A stretch of 64,000 nt of DNA, from the NCBI RefSeq assembly GCF_018598225.1, contig NZ_JAHESF010000016.1, positions 62,001 through 126,000 on the forward strand. The letters are read 5' to 3'. The notes under the pieces were generated by a model that saw only the letters and a list, made by a program, of their open reading frames with translations, was not told the DNA's origin and made no database searches. Every line of letters begins with the position of its first letter. The first letter of the stretch is position 1. The position numbers and the translations under genes are program-made. The stretch is from Chryseosolibacter histidinae (lineage in GTDB: Bacteria > Bacteroidota > Bacteroidia > Cytophagales > Cyclobacteriaceae). Shown piece after piece: positions 38,846 to 47,625 of this stretch.

Positions 38846-39532
38846 TCATCTTCTCTTCCTTCCCGTAATCCCCGGATACAACAAGGGCACGGGATCGCTT
38901 GCAAAGATCTCTTTCGTATCTACATCCATCATCGAGAGCACGCCTTCCCATCCGGCGCCGGTGTCCATGAACCACACTTCGCATGATTGAATGGGATTGC
39001 TGAAAGGGATAGGGGTGTGGCCGATATAAACCTCTTCAAATGAGGTGAGCTTGCCACTGATCTCTTTGATGTAGAGGTCGTACGCCGTTCTGGCAAAGTT
39101 ACGGTCCCACAGCAACGTGTGGCGGCTTTGCTTTTCGAGCGGGAGCTTGGGGTCTATGCCAGCATGAACGAACAATTTCTGACCGAGCTGGTAGTAGGGC
39201 ACGGCGCGTTTAAGGTACCTCACGTGGCCCGCGGGTGGCTGGTGGTTGTATGATTCAACCGTGGCCTTTCCACCCTGCTCCAGCCAGAGGTCTTCCATCA
39301 TGCCGGTTTCCATCCACTCCAGCGTCCAGAAGTCATGGTTGCCCAGTACATGCACCAGGTTCTTAACTCTCAGTAATTTGTCGATACAGGCGCGGGTTTC
39401 CGGCCATCCGTCGGCAACGTCTCCCAGGCAGATCAGGTGGTCATGCTCGAAGTCAAAGGAGCTCCGTTCAAGGCATTGCCTCAAAGCCCGGTAAGCGCCG
39501 TGGATATCGCCTATTACAAATGTGCGGTGCAT
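38846..39532 (-). CDS. metallophosphoesterase (calcineurin-like, PPP-type)
   Basis: 228 residues. The metal-binding motifs are ordered: GDIHGAYRAL (residues 8-17), GDVADGWPE near 37, GNHDFW near 66, then HAGIDPKLPLEKQ near 140 and IGHTPI near 178. It could act as a bacterial Ser/Thr phosphatase or an Ap4A-type hydrolase; which cannot be decided. No signal peptide is seen. An exact -7 box lies 18 bp upstream on the minus strand. Confidence 0.9.
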   Translation of the reverse strand: MHRTFVIGDIHGAYRALRQCLERSSFDFEHDHLICLGDVADGWPETRACIDKLLRVKNLVHVLGNHDFWTLEWMETGMMEDLWLEQGGKATVESYNHQPPAGHVRYLKRAVPYYQLGQKLFVHAGIDPKLPLEKQSRHTLLWDRNFARTAYDLYIKEISGKLTSFEEVYIGHTPIPFSNPIQSCEVWFMDTGAGWEGVLSMMDVDTKEIFASDPVPLLYPGITGRKRR

Positions 39533-39549
39533 GTGGGGTTTTCAGAAAA

Positions 39550-39557
39550 CAAAATTA
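39550..39557 (-). promoter_or_regulatory. -7 box for the metallophosphatase gene
   Basis: The minus strand reads TAATTTTG (exact TAnnTTTG), 18 bp upstream of the start codon at 39532. Confidence 0.5.
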
Positions 39558-39894
39558 TCAAAGGGGTTGCCGGGTGCGTGGGTTGATTGATAATATGCAG
39601 GCTTAAAATAATTACTCACAACCGGGTAAAAGAAGATGACTGCGCGCGGGAACGCTCTAAATACGATAAATTGATCTTTACGACGTCGAACCTCCCGTTT
39701 CGGACGGTAGAAAAAGGTCACGTTGCCTCGCAGGCAGGAAGTAACAAAAGGTTAACGGTCATCCGGAGGCCTGCTACCGCGAATGAGGGGAAGGCAATGG
39801 CATGGAATTATGGGAAGAAGGCAAGGGAGATGCAGACAGGGGAAGGATAAAGCCTAACATCAAATTTTTTAGGCGAAAATGTCGATAATTACGC
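39558..39894. other. intergenic region with no convincing gene
   Basis: 390 bp separate the divergent metallophosphatase and MoxR genes (39533-39922), and each flank carries a -7 box. In between is one short open frame (39587-39850, 87 codons) whose composition is charged and of low complexity, with no ribosome binding site or family resemblance. I see no repeat or RNA structure. Confidence 0.5.
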
Positions 39895-39902
39895 TATTTT
39901 TG
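39895..39902 (+). promoter_or_regulatory. -7 box for the MoxR gene
   Basis: TATTTTTG is an exact TAnnTTTG match, 21 bp upstream of the MoxR ATG. Confidence 0.5.
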
Positions 39903-39922
39903 GCGGATTTAATTTCTCAATC

Positions 39923-40909
39923 ATGGAAGCTGCGGCAGTAGAAAAGCAACAGGAGCACAAGGACAAGATCAGGCAGGTGATCACCGAAGTTGGCAAGGTG
40001 GTGGTGGGGCAGGAATACATGGTGAACCGCCTGCTGGTGGGATTGTTTACCAACGGACACATTCTGCTGGAAGGTGTTCCGGGGCTCGCCAAAACCCTCA
40101 CTGTAAGTACACTTGCCCAGGTGCTGCACCTCGACTTTCAGCGCATCCAGTTCACACCCGATCTGCTTCCCGCCGATCTCGTGGGCACCATGATCTACAA
40201 CCAGAAAGACGGAAAGTTCGAAGTAAAAAAAGGACCGATCTTCGCCAACATTATACTGGCCGATGAGATCAACCGTTCGCCAGCAAAAGTACAGTCTGCG
40301 TTGCTGGAAGCGATGCAGGAGAAAACGGTGACCATTGGTGACACCACGTTCAAGCTCGACCGCCCTTTTCTTGTGATGGCCACGCAAAACCCGGTTGACC
40401 AGGAAGGAACATACCCGCTTCCGGAAGCCCAGGTAGACCGCTTCATGATGAAAGTGTTTGTGAACTATCCTACCAAAGAGCAGGAGATGGAAGTGATGCG
40501 CCGGATCTCGAACATGAAGTTTGATTTTACCGTGAACACTGTGCTCACGAAAGAAGATATCTTTGATATCCGCGACCATGTGAACAAAGTGAAGATCTCC
40601 GAATCGCTCGAGCGTTATATTATTGAGCTGGTGTATGCCACGCGAAAACCGCTGGAGTACAAGCTCAACGAGCAGGCGCAGTACATCCAGTTCGGTGCAT
40701 CTCCCCGCGCCAGCATCAACCTCAACCTGTCTGCAAAAGCCATGGCCTACATGGATGGTCGTGATTATGTGCTGCCCGAAGACATCAAGGAAGTAGCGCT
40801 CGACGTGATGAACCACCGCATCATCCTCAACTACGAAGCAGAAGCCGATAATGTGAAGACTCCTGATGTTATTAAGGCGATTTTGGCGAAGGTTCCTATT
40901 AGTAAGTAG
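39923..40909 (+). CDS. MoxR-family AAA+ ATPase
   Basis: 328 residues. Walker A GVPGLAKT at 51-58, the Walker B region ADEINRSPAKVQSALLEAMQE, sensor 1 MATQNPVDQEGTYPLPEAQVDRF, and an arginine-rich lid (ASPRASINL). MoxR proteins act as chaperone-like ATPases, usually beside DUF58 and VWA (Bat) genes. Here the immediate neighbours are not DUF58 or BatA, although a VWA-like gene lies about 8 kb downstream on the other strand. A heptad array starts 5 nt after the stop. Confidence 0.93.
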   Translation: MEAAAVEKQQEHKDKIRQVITEVGKVVVGQEYMVNRLLVGLFTNGHILLEGVPGLAKTLTVSTLAQVLHLDFQRIQFTPDLLPADLVGTMIYNQKDGKFEVKKGPIFANIILADEINRSPAKVQSALLEAMQEKTVTIGDTTFKLDRPFLVMATQNPVDQEGTYPLPEAQVDRFMMKVFVNYPTKEQEMEVMRRISNMKFDFTVNTVLTKEDIFDIRDHVNKVKISESLERYIIELVYATRKPLEYKLNEQAQYIQFGASPRASINLNLSAKAMAYMDGRDYVLPEDIKEVALDVMNHRIILNYEAEADNVKTPDVIKAILAKVPISK

Positions 40910-40914
40910 TGTAG

Positions 40915-41123
40915 AGTCCACGGTCCACAGTCGACAGTCCACGGCCGTGGGGTATTTGAATCACGCTTTTTCCTATCACATCATAACCGGTATGTAAATA
41001 TGCAGCGGATGATCATCGGGATCTTTCGCTCGCACATACCCAGGCAGCCAGCCACGCTCAGGATTCCGGTTTTTAGTTAAAGGTCATCGCCGGCCGTGGA
41101 CCGTGGTCTGTCGACTATGGACT
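40915..41123. repeat. inverted 7-bp repeat arrays downstream of moxR
   Basis: Left array 40915-40942: four heptads of class RGTCSAC, then a GGCCGTG turn. Right array 41096-41123: four heptads of the complementary class. The palindromic GGCCG at the inner end of both arms extends the pairing. The 147-nt centre is not similar to that of 38672-38843. The 482-bp gap before the TonB receptor also holds the Pho-box-like sites. Confidence 0.85.
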
Positions 41124-41180
41124 CCTCCGCATTTCCCGAACATAATTTTGTGTTCCGATCATAATCCAATATTCGTTTTT

Positions 41181-41198
41181 GTTAACAACAGATTAACT
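41181..41198 (+). promoter_or_regulatory. 7-4-7 direct repeat, TTAAC type (distal site)
   Basis: GTTAACA, ACAG, ATTAACT: two TTAAC-type heptads at an 11-bp period. It lies 194 bp before the TonB-receptor ATG and about 120 bp before the proximal site. Confidence 0.4.
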
Positions 41199-41317
41199 AC
41201 ATTAAAAAATCTTGTAAAAATTGTTAAGCGCCGGCTTGTGAAGTAGCTGATTATCAGAGTCTAGTCCGCGGGACCTTAATAACACCTGCCATATGCGACT
41301 TCAATGCGGGCCTGGTC

Positions 41318-41335
41318 CTTAACAATTTCGTAACA
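41318..41335 (+). promoter_or_regulatory. Pho-box-like 7-4-7 repeat at the TonB-receptor promoter
   Basis: CTTAACA, ATTT, CGTAACA: an 11-bp-period direct repeat as in PhoB/PhoP boxes. TTTG of the -7 region (41371-41374, GACCTTTG, a weak -7) lies 35 nt downstream. The same gap occurs at the lipoprotein gene at 44382. Confidence 0.5.
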
Positions 41336-41391
41336 CAGAGGTGCCAGTCAGGTAATATTGGAGTAAGACCTTTGCAGCAAATACAAATTAT

Positions 41392-44223
41392 ATGTTGCGA
41401 AGCATGCTGTCGTTTTGTCTTGTTCTTCTTGTAACATTCGGTTTTGCCCAGAACGGAACGATCTCCGGTACGGTCACCGACTCTAAAAGCGGAGAAACTG
41501 TAGTCGGTGCCAATGTAGTGATACAAGGTACCACGGTTGGTTCACCCACCGACATCGATGGAAAGTTCACCATCCAGAATGTAAAACCCGGAACGTATAA
41601 TTTGTCTGTGACTTTTGTCACTTACAAAGCGCACACCATTCCTGATGTGGTGGTGGAAGGCGGAAAGATCACTACAATACAGGTGCAGATGCAGGAAGAT
41701 GTTTCTGAATTGCAGGAAGTGGTGATCACCGGAACACGGGAGATCAATAATGACATATCGCTTCTCAATGCTATCAAGGAGGCCAAGCTTGTAGTAACAG
41801 GCATTTCAGCGGAACAGATCACCAGGTTGCCCGATAACGATGCGGCACAGGTGATGAAACGCGTTCCCGGAATTACCATCGTTGACAACCGGTTTGTGAT
41901 GGTGCGCGGCGTTCCTGAAAGATACAACCAGGTGATGATCAACAACGCCATTGCACCCAGCACGGAAGTTGACAAACGTTCTTTTTCATTTGACATGGTG
42001 CCCAGCGGCGCGATCGATCAGTTGCTGATTTTCAAGTCAGGCACCGCTGAATACCCGGGCGATTTCGCAGGCGGTGTGATCCAGGTGATCACCAAACAGG
42101 CGCCGGCGGAAGAATACCTGAGCTTCGGACTGAACTTCGGATACCGCAGCAACACTACTTTTAAAAATTTCCTGGAAAGCAAAAAAGGCTCAACTGATCT
42201 TCTTGGTTTTGACGATGGCGATAGAAGCTTACCCAACGGCTTTCCCACCACCAAGCAGCTTCAGTCGTACAACATGAATAACCGTGAGCTTCCCGCGGCA
42301 GCCGCGTTGTTATCAAACGATTTTGACTACACCCAGAAGAATGCGCTTGCCGACGCAGGCCTGAACTTCGGATTAGGTAAACATTTTTCGATCGGTAAAA
42401 GGATCGACGCCAGCACACTTGTTGCATTGAGCTATTCAAACAATTACCAGGCGATCAACAACGCTCCTTTCAAAAGATATTCCAACTGGGACAGCGATCC
42501 TGAAACGGCATCGGCCATTCAGCAGAATTTTTCAGACAACTCTTATTTGCACGAGTCGAAGATCAGCCTCATCAACAACTGGCAATTCAACATCGGAGAA
42601 CGTTCAACGGTGGAGTTTAAAAACCTGGCCGTTCAGATCGGTGAGAACAAGACCATGTTGCGCGAGGGAACGGATGCCGGTGGGCAGGGAGGTTTTTATA
42701 ACAACTACGCTTATCATTATCTGAGCAGGTTTATTTATTCGGGCCAGCTGCAAGGCAAAACAGACCTGACCAGCTCGGCTTCCCTCAACTGGGTGCTGGG
42801 TTACAATACCATCAATCGTAATGAGCCTGACTTCAGAAGGTTCAGGAGGATCAAAGATCAGGGATCGGATTTCTACAGGATGATCCTGCCCGCCAACTCA
42901 AATCCCTTCGATGCCGGAAGATTTTATTCTGACCTGAGCGATAAAGGTTACGCGCATGGATTGAGCTTCGAGAAGAAGTTTGGTGATGGCAGCGAAAAAA
43001 GAATGCCCTCGGTTAAAGCAGGTTATTTCATCGACTATAAAGAAAGAAATTTTAATGCCAGATACATCACCAACGTGCTGCCCGGTTCCTTTGGCTATCG
43101 CGAGAATGAGTTATCGGTTCTTCCGCTGTCGCAAATATTCGACATCAACAATTTCTACTCATTCAATTCAGACAACTCTGTTAATCCCGGCTTCATCTTA
43201 AGGGAAGGTACACGTCCCACCGACTCATATAACGGTACAAGCCTGACCACAGCGGGTTTTGTTTCAGGGAGCCTGCCCCTGGGCAACTTCGACCTGAGCG
43301 GCGGCATCAGGGTAGAGTACTTCGATCAGAAGCTGAACCTTTACGAGAACACGAAGCAGATCAACAATAAGGTTACTTCGCCGCTTCCGTTCCTGAACAT
43401 TGCTTACAACCTTTCAGAGCGTTCGCTGGTGCGCGCTGCCTATGGCCGTACGGTGAACCGCCCGGAGTTCAGGGAAATTGCGCCGTTCCTCTTCTATCAG
43501 TTTGAGTACAACCTGAACATCACCGGTGACACCACACTCAGAACAGCCACCATCGACAATATCGATCTCCGCTGGGAACTGTATCCTAACCCGGGTGAGA
43601 TGGTGAGCGTTGGAGCGTTCTACAAAAAATTCAAAAACCCTATCGAGTTCATCCAGGAAAACGCGAGCGGAGGACTGCAGTTCTCTTACGCCAATGCACC
43701 TGAAGCGCAGAACTACGGTATTGAAGTGGAGCTGCGGAAATCGCTGGCAAGCCTTGGTGTAAGCAAATTCTTACGGAACACTTCGGTGAACCTGAATGCG
43801 TCACTGATCAAGAGTGTGGTTAATTTCCCTGACTCGCTTACATTCCAGCAGAACAAACGTTCCCTGCAGGGACAGTCGCCTTACGTGATCAACACGGGTA
43901 TCTACTACAACGATACTGAAAAAGGATACTCCGTGAATCTTGCGTATAACATTTTCGGCAACAGGATCTTTTCTGCCGGAAGCGTTTTATATCCCACCTG
44001 GATCGAGCGGCCCCGCCACGCATTGGATATTCAACTGGCCAAAACTTTTGGAAAGCTGGAGGTCAGGCTGAATATTCAGAACGTGCTCAACTCCGCTTAC
44101 AGGATCTACCAGGACAACGACGAGAACGAAAAGATCAACGAAAAGGTAGACGACTCCATCCAGGAATACAAGACCGGAACCTTGTATGGATTGTCTCTCG
44201 GATGGAAGCTGGCTAAAGATTAA
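41392..44223 (+). CDS. TonB-dependent receptor with carboxypeptidase-regulatory-like domain
   Basis: 943 residues with a signal peptide ending FGFAQ at about 20. CarboxypepD_reg-like domain about 22-110 (TISGTVTDSKSGETVVGANVVI); TonB-plug region with ELQEVVITGTREINND and the FKSGTAEYPGDFAGGVIQV motif; beta-barrel ending YGLSLGWKLAKD. It is not of the SusC class and there is no SusD partner. It probably imports a small molecule such as a phosphorus, iron or sulfur compound, but the ligand cannot be read. A Pho-box-like site precedes it. Confidence 0.93.
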   Translation: MLRSMLSFCLVLLVTFGFAQNGTISGTVTDSKSGETVVGANVVIQGTTVGSPTDIDGKFTIQNVKPGTYNLSVTFVTYKAHTIPDVVVEGGKITTIQVQMQEDVSELQEVVITGTREINNDISLLNAIKEAKLVVTGISAEQITRLPDNDAAQVMKRVPGITIVDNRFVMVRGVPERYNQVMINNAIAPSTEVDKRSFSFDMVPSGAIDQLLIFKSGTAEYPGDFAGGVIQVITKQAPAEEYLSFGLNFGYRSNTTFKNFLESKKGSTDLLGFDDGDRSLPNGFPTTKQLQSYNMNNRELPAAAALLSNDFDYTQKNALADAGLNFGLGKHFSIGKRIDASTLVALSYSNNYQAINNAPFKRYSNWDSDPETASAIQQNFSDNSYLHESKISLINNWQFNIGERSTVEFKNLAVQIGENKTMLREGTDAGGQGGFYNNYAYHYLSRFIYSGQLQGKTDLTSSASLNWVLGYNTINRNEPDFRRFRRIKDQGSDFYRMILPANSNPFDAGRFYSDLSDKGYAHGLSFEKKFGDGSEKRMPSVKAGYFIDYKERNFNARYITNVLPGSFGYRENELSVLPLSQIFDINNFYSFNSDNSVNPGFILREGTRPTDSYNGTSLTTAGFVSGSLPLGNFDLSGGIRVEYFDQKLNLYENTKQINNKVTSPLPFLNIAYNLSERSLVRAAYGRTVNRPEFREIAPFLFYQFEYNLNITGDTTLRTATIDNIDLRWELYPNPGEMVSVGAFYKKFKNPIEFIQENASGGLQFSYANAPEAQNYGIEVELRKSLASLGVSKFLRNTSVNLNASLIKSVVNFPDSLTFQQNKRSLQGQSPYVINTGIYYNDTEKGYSVNLAYNIFGNRIFSAGSVLYPTWIERPRHALDIQLAKTFGKLEVRLNIQNVLNSAYRIYQDNDENEKINEKVDDSIQEYKTGTLYGLSLGWKLAKD

Positions 44224-44291
44224 TGGAAGTTAGGCTTCATTCAACTTTGTGTTTCCTTAATGTTAAGAAGGGCTGATAACCGCCAGAACTT

Positions 44292-44309
44292 GTTAATGAA
44301 GAGTTAACG
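44292..44309 (+). promoter_or_regulatory. Pho-box-like 7-4-7 repeat at the beta-helix lipoprotein promoter
   Basis: GTTAATG, AAGA, GTTAACG: an 11-bp-period direct repeat. The gap to the TTTG of the -7 box (44341-44348) is 35 nt, as at the TonB-receptor gene. Confidence 0.5.
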
Positions 44310-44340
44310 AACAAAACAAAACCAACTTAACTCTTCAGTC

Positions 44341-44348
44341 TAATTTTG
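44341..44348 (+). promoter_or_regulatory. -7 box of the beta-helix lipoprotein gene
   Basis: TAATTTTG is an exact TAnnTTTG match, 33 bp upstream of the chosen ATG at 44382. Confidence 0.55.
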
Positions 44349-44381
44349 GCGCTGACGAAACGAACAACTAAACTGTTAAAC

Positions 44382-46241
44382 ATGAAAAAACTGATTAAAC
44401 TACTCGCCTTTTTTATGGCGATTACAGCAGTAATGCTGGTTCAGAGTTGTGATGATGAAGATCCTAAACCCGGGGTTCCTACTTTCACTACCCCCGATGT
44501 GACCACTGTTAACGTGAGCTCATCAACTGACATTACCTTCACCTATGCAGCGCCCGGAGGCTTCAAGTCTTCTGAAGTGACTGCCACGGGTGGAACTGCT
44601 ACTGTTAAAACCGATGGTACAGCAGGCGCAAAAGAGGGTTCTATCGTAGTTACCTTCACAGCAACATCATCCGTTGGTGCCGGAAGCATAACTTTAAAAG
44701 TAACGGACAATGCTAACCAATCTGCTTCAACTACTGCAGTATTGAATGTAGTGCTGAAAGCTCCCACAGTACTGCAGGGTAACCTGACTACACAGACTTT
44801 GGATGCAGCCAATATTTACATTTTGAAGAACCAGGTGTTCATCCCTAACGGTGTAACGCTGACAATCCCTGCGGGCACAGTGATCAAAGGTGAGAGAGCT
44901 ACCAGGGCTACGTTGATCGTTTCGCCCGGTGGTAAACTGATTGCCAACGGTACTGCTGCAAGCCCGGTTGTATTTACTTCTGATCAACCTATCAATACCC
45001 GCGATCGTGGTGACTGGGGTGGAATCATCATCCTCGGAACTGCTTTTGTAAATCAGTCTTCCCAGCCTTCTATCGAAGGTATCACACCTGAAGTGAAATA
45101 CGGAACCGTTGGAACTGACCCTGCCGTGAATGCTACTGAGAACAGCGGAACGTTGACTTATGTACGCATCGAGTACGCAGGTATCGAGCTTACACCCAAC
45201 AACGAAACCAACAGCCTGACGATGGGCGCCGTTGGTAATGGCACTACCATCAATTACGTACAGGCTTCTTACGGTGGTGATGACGGCTTCGAGTGGTTCG
45301 GTGGCACTGTGAGCGCTAAGAACCTGATCTCTTTCAGCACCTGGGATGACGACTTCGATACAGACTTCGGATGGGGTGGAAATGTTCAGTTCGGTGTAGC
45401 GATCCGTTATCCTTTCATGGCTGACCAGTCTGGCTCAAATGGTTTCGAAAGCGACAGCCAGGGTAACGCCAATGCCATTGCCGGAAAATGCGATGGAACT
45501 ACCAACACAGGTTGTACACGCGGTGTGTTCTCTAACATGACCATCATCGGTCCGCGCGATTACAGCACAGGCCTGATCAGAACAGGTGAGACTGCTACTA
45601 CAAGAGCACGCGCTATCTCTGCTAACTTCCAGCATGCGATGCACATCCGCAGAAGAACGGCCATCTCTATCTTCAACTCGTTCATCAGCGGTTTCCCTAC
45701 TGGTCTTCGTATTGATGACGATCCGACCTTCACCAACTATAACAACGGTGTAGGTGTGCTGGCCAACAACGTCCTGATGGTTCCCTCTACTGCTGAAGTT
45801 GGTAATGCTGTAGGTGCAAACAACGTTGTTTATGCTGCTACTTATGGTGCTTCAAGCAATACTTATGATGCTGCTCCTGTAAAAACATACTTTACCGATG
45901 GCGCTCGCACAAATACCGTAGCGTTCCCTACAGGCTCTGCCGGATGGTCTCCTGTGCCGGGAACACCTGCTAGTTCCGTGAACCCTTATACTGCCTATGG
46001 AATCAATTCAGCGCTCTTCTGGGGTAACAATGCCACTACTGAGAACCCTCAGGCCATCGATGCTTATCCTACAGATCCTGACTTTACAGTAACAACTGGT
46101 ACGCTCAATGCAGGTGCAAGCTTCGCCGATGCCAAGCTTAGCGGTGGATTCTTTACTTCAACTACTTACAGAGGTGCCTTCGGTTCAACAGACTGGACCA
46201 ATGGATGGACTGAGTTCCGCCCTCAATTGAAAGTTTATTAA
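44382..46241 (+). CDS. large beta-helix lipoprotein of unknown function
   Basis: 619 residues from the ATG at 44382 (12 residues after the longest ORF start), with lipobox LVQSC-DD (Cys23). An Ig/PKD-like domain covers about 30-125, then a long right-handed beta-helix-like part (FIPNGVTLTIPAGTVIKGE, WGGIIILGTAFVN, VRIEYAGIEL, DGFEWFGGTVSAKNL). The C-terminus GAFGSTDWTNGWTEF is typical of Bacteroidota surface proteins. The ligand is unknown. It is the second gene with the 7-4-7 repeat plus 35-nt geometry, so it is probably co-regulated with the TonB receptor. Confidence 0.85.
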   Translation: MKKLIKLLAFFMAITAVMLVQSCDDEDPKPGVPTFTTPDVTTVNVSSSTDITFTYAAPGGFKSSEVTATGGTATVKTDGTAGAKEGSIVVTFTATSSVGAGSITLKVTDNANQSASTTAVLNVVLKAPTVLQGNLTTQTLDAANIYILKNQVFIPNGVTLTIPAGTVIKGERATRATLIVSPGGKLIANGTAASPVVFTSDQPINTRDRGDWGGIIILGTAFVNQSSQPSIEGITPEVKYGTVGTDPAVNATENSGTLTYVRIEYAGIELTPNNETNSLTMGAVGNGTTINYVQASYGGDDGFEWFGGTVSAKNLISFSTWDDDFDTDFGWGGNVQFGVAIRYPFMADQSGSNGFESDSQGNANAIAGKCDGTTNTGCTRGVFSNMTIIGPRDYSTGLIRTGETATTRARAISANFQHAMHIRRRTAISIFNSFISGFPTGLRIDDDPTFTNYNNGVGVLANNVLMVPSTAEVGNAVGANNVVYAATYGASSNTYDAAPVKTYFTDGARTNTVAFPTGSAGWSPVPGTPASSVNPYTAYGINSALFWGNNATTENPQAIDAYPTDPDFTVTTGTLNAGASFADAKLSGGFFTSTTYRGAFGSTDWTNGWTEFRPQLKVY

Positions 46242-46261
46242 TCAGCGTTCTAATATTTGAT

Positions 46262-46292
46262 AAAAAGGACTTGCTACCGGCAAGTCTTTTTT
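46262..46292 (+). terminator. terminator after the beta-helix lipoprotein gene
   Basis: Stem GACTTGC (46268-46274) with GCAAGTC (46280-46286), preceded by AAAAA and followed by TTTTTT. Some read-through to the small lipoprotein gene 29 bp later is possible. Confidence 0.85.
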
Positions 46293-46314
46293 ATTTTTGC
46301 ATGCTTCTATACAT

Positions 46315-46863
46315 ATGAAAAAACTTACACTTCTGATCGTTGTTATCGCGCTGCTGGCTGCCTGTACAAAGGATAACAACTACGATCCCAATGCGCATCT
46401 CACACCTACGCAGAAAGATGCCATTATCACTACCATTGTTCGCTACGCCGCGGGTTCTCCGGATGCTGTCAACAACATCGAAAAGTTCAAACCGGAATAC
46501 GACAGCTTTTACATGGTGAAACAAAGCAAGATCCGTTTCGAAAGATTTTTTCCAGAGGATGATTATTTCTATTTCCTCATTTCGCAGCCCGCGCCAAGCC
46601 TTTACGAGAAGCGACATGCAACCGGTGGAAGGTTTAAACTGAACGATAAAGGCGAGCTTACCGAATATGAAGAGATCTTCCGAACCTGGAAGATGGTTCC
46701 TGATACGCTTCAGCGGAGAAGCTATATGCTCTTCGATAAAATGGTGAAGCAGGAAGACCTGCAGCAATACTACACTAAAAACTCAGGTGGTGTAGATTAC
46801 ATCGAGTTTCCTGACGACAGAACTTACTACGACAAGCAGACCAGGAGTTGGAAGGCGAGATAA
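46315..46863 (+). CDS. small lipoprotein of unknown function
   Basis: 182 residues from the ATG at 46315, with lipobox LLAAC-TK (Cys22). No known domain was recognised. The body is hydrophilic and Tyr/Phe-rich (SFYMVKQSKIRFERFFPEDDYFYFLISQP) and ends YYDKQTRSWKAR. It lies 73 bp after the beta-helix gene and, apart from the terminator between them, could be a third member of the same unit. The stop is 8 bp from the convergent gene. Confidence 0.75.
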   Translation: MKKLTLLIVVIALLAACTKDNNYDPNAHLTPTQKDAIITTIVRYAAGSPDAVNNIEKFKPEYDSFYMVKQSKIRFERFFPEDDYFYFLISQPAPSLYEKRHATGGRFKLNDKGELTEYEEIFRTWKMVPDTLQRRSYMLFDKMVKQEDLQQYYTKNSGGVDYIEFPDDRTYYDKQTRSWKAR

Positions 46864-46871
46864 GATATTTA

Positions 46872-47567
46872 TCAATTCACTTTCCTTTGCCGTTCCTTAT
46901 GCATCTCGATCACTTTTTTGATCTGCTCTCCGGCCACGGCTACTGAGTCCTGATCTTTCTTATTCTTTTCGAGGCGTTTGGTCAGTGTTTCCAGCTCAAT
47001 CTTGTTGTTCTCGAGTGATTTTTCAAGCTGGATCTTCTCACGTTTATTGTCCTCGATCTTGCCGGTGAGGTCGCGGTTCTGATTCTGCAGGCGCTGCTGC
47101 TGGCGTTCCACTGCCTGGCCCGCGCGGGTGGATTCATCGATCTGCTTCTGGATCTTTTCGCGGTAGAAGGTTACACCAAAATCGTGAAGCATCTTTTCAA
47201 GGTCCTGGTTCACTGCTTCGGCGTCGTCTTTCTTCCAGTCGTCGGTCTTGATGCCTACCCATGCCGAAACGATGTTGCCTACCTGCTTGTTCACACCGAA
47301 CACAGGCGCCGTGTAGGTTCTTCCCTGCAGCACAGGCTCATTCACCACCAGGTAATTTTCTACAGACTTCGATTTGCCCAGCGACTTCATGAATTTTGTA
47401 AGGGAAGCCTCTACTTCTTCGGGCGTTGCCTGAAGCTCAACTTCAAATCCATCGGCGTAATCATTCTTGATGCGTGTTTTTTCTTTTTTTACGTTCACCG
47501 TTTGTGCGTGCGTTGAAAGACTGGTGATGAGGATACAAAAGAGAAAAATGAGATTTTTGTTGAGCAT
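46872..47567 (-). CDS. secreted coiled-coil protein of unknown function
   Basis: 231 residues with a signal peptide ending STHAQ at about 22. A globular N-terminal part (KNDYADGFEVELQATPEEVEASLTKFMKSLGKS) is followed by a long Glu/Gln/Lys-rich coiled coil (about 130-231). The family is not recognised. An exact -7 box lies 26 bp upstream on the minus strand. Confidence 0.75.
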   Translation of the reverse strand: MLNKNLIFLFCILITSLSTHAQTVNVKKEKTRIKNDYADGFEVELQATPEEVEASLTKFMKSLGKSKSVENYLVVNEPVLQGRTYTAPVFGVNKQVGNIVSAWVGIKTDDWKKDDAEAVNQDLEKMLHDFGVTFYREKIQKQIDESTRAGQAVERQQQRLQNQNRDLTGKIEDNKREKIQLEKSLENNKIELETLTKRLEKNKKDQDSVAVAGEQIKKVIEMHKERQRKVN

Positions 47568-47593
47568 TATTGCGGCAATAAGTTAGATTGGTA

Positions 47594-47601
47594 CAAACTT
47601 A
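47594..47601 (-). promoter_or_regulatory. -7 box for the coiled-coil gene
   Basis: The minus strand reads TAAGTTTG (exact TAnnTTTG), 26 bp upstream of the start at 47567. Confidence 0.5.
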
Positions 47602-47625
47602 AAGAAAAATAATACCGGCGCTTTC

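Noticed and set aside
39587-39850. 87-codon frame in the gap before moxR
   Set aside because: It has no ribosome binding site, charged low-complexity composition and no resemblance to a known family. It overlaps no conserved context.
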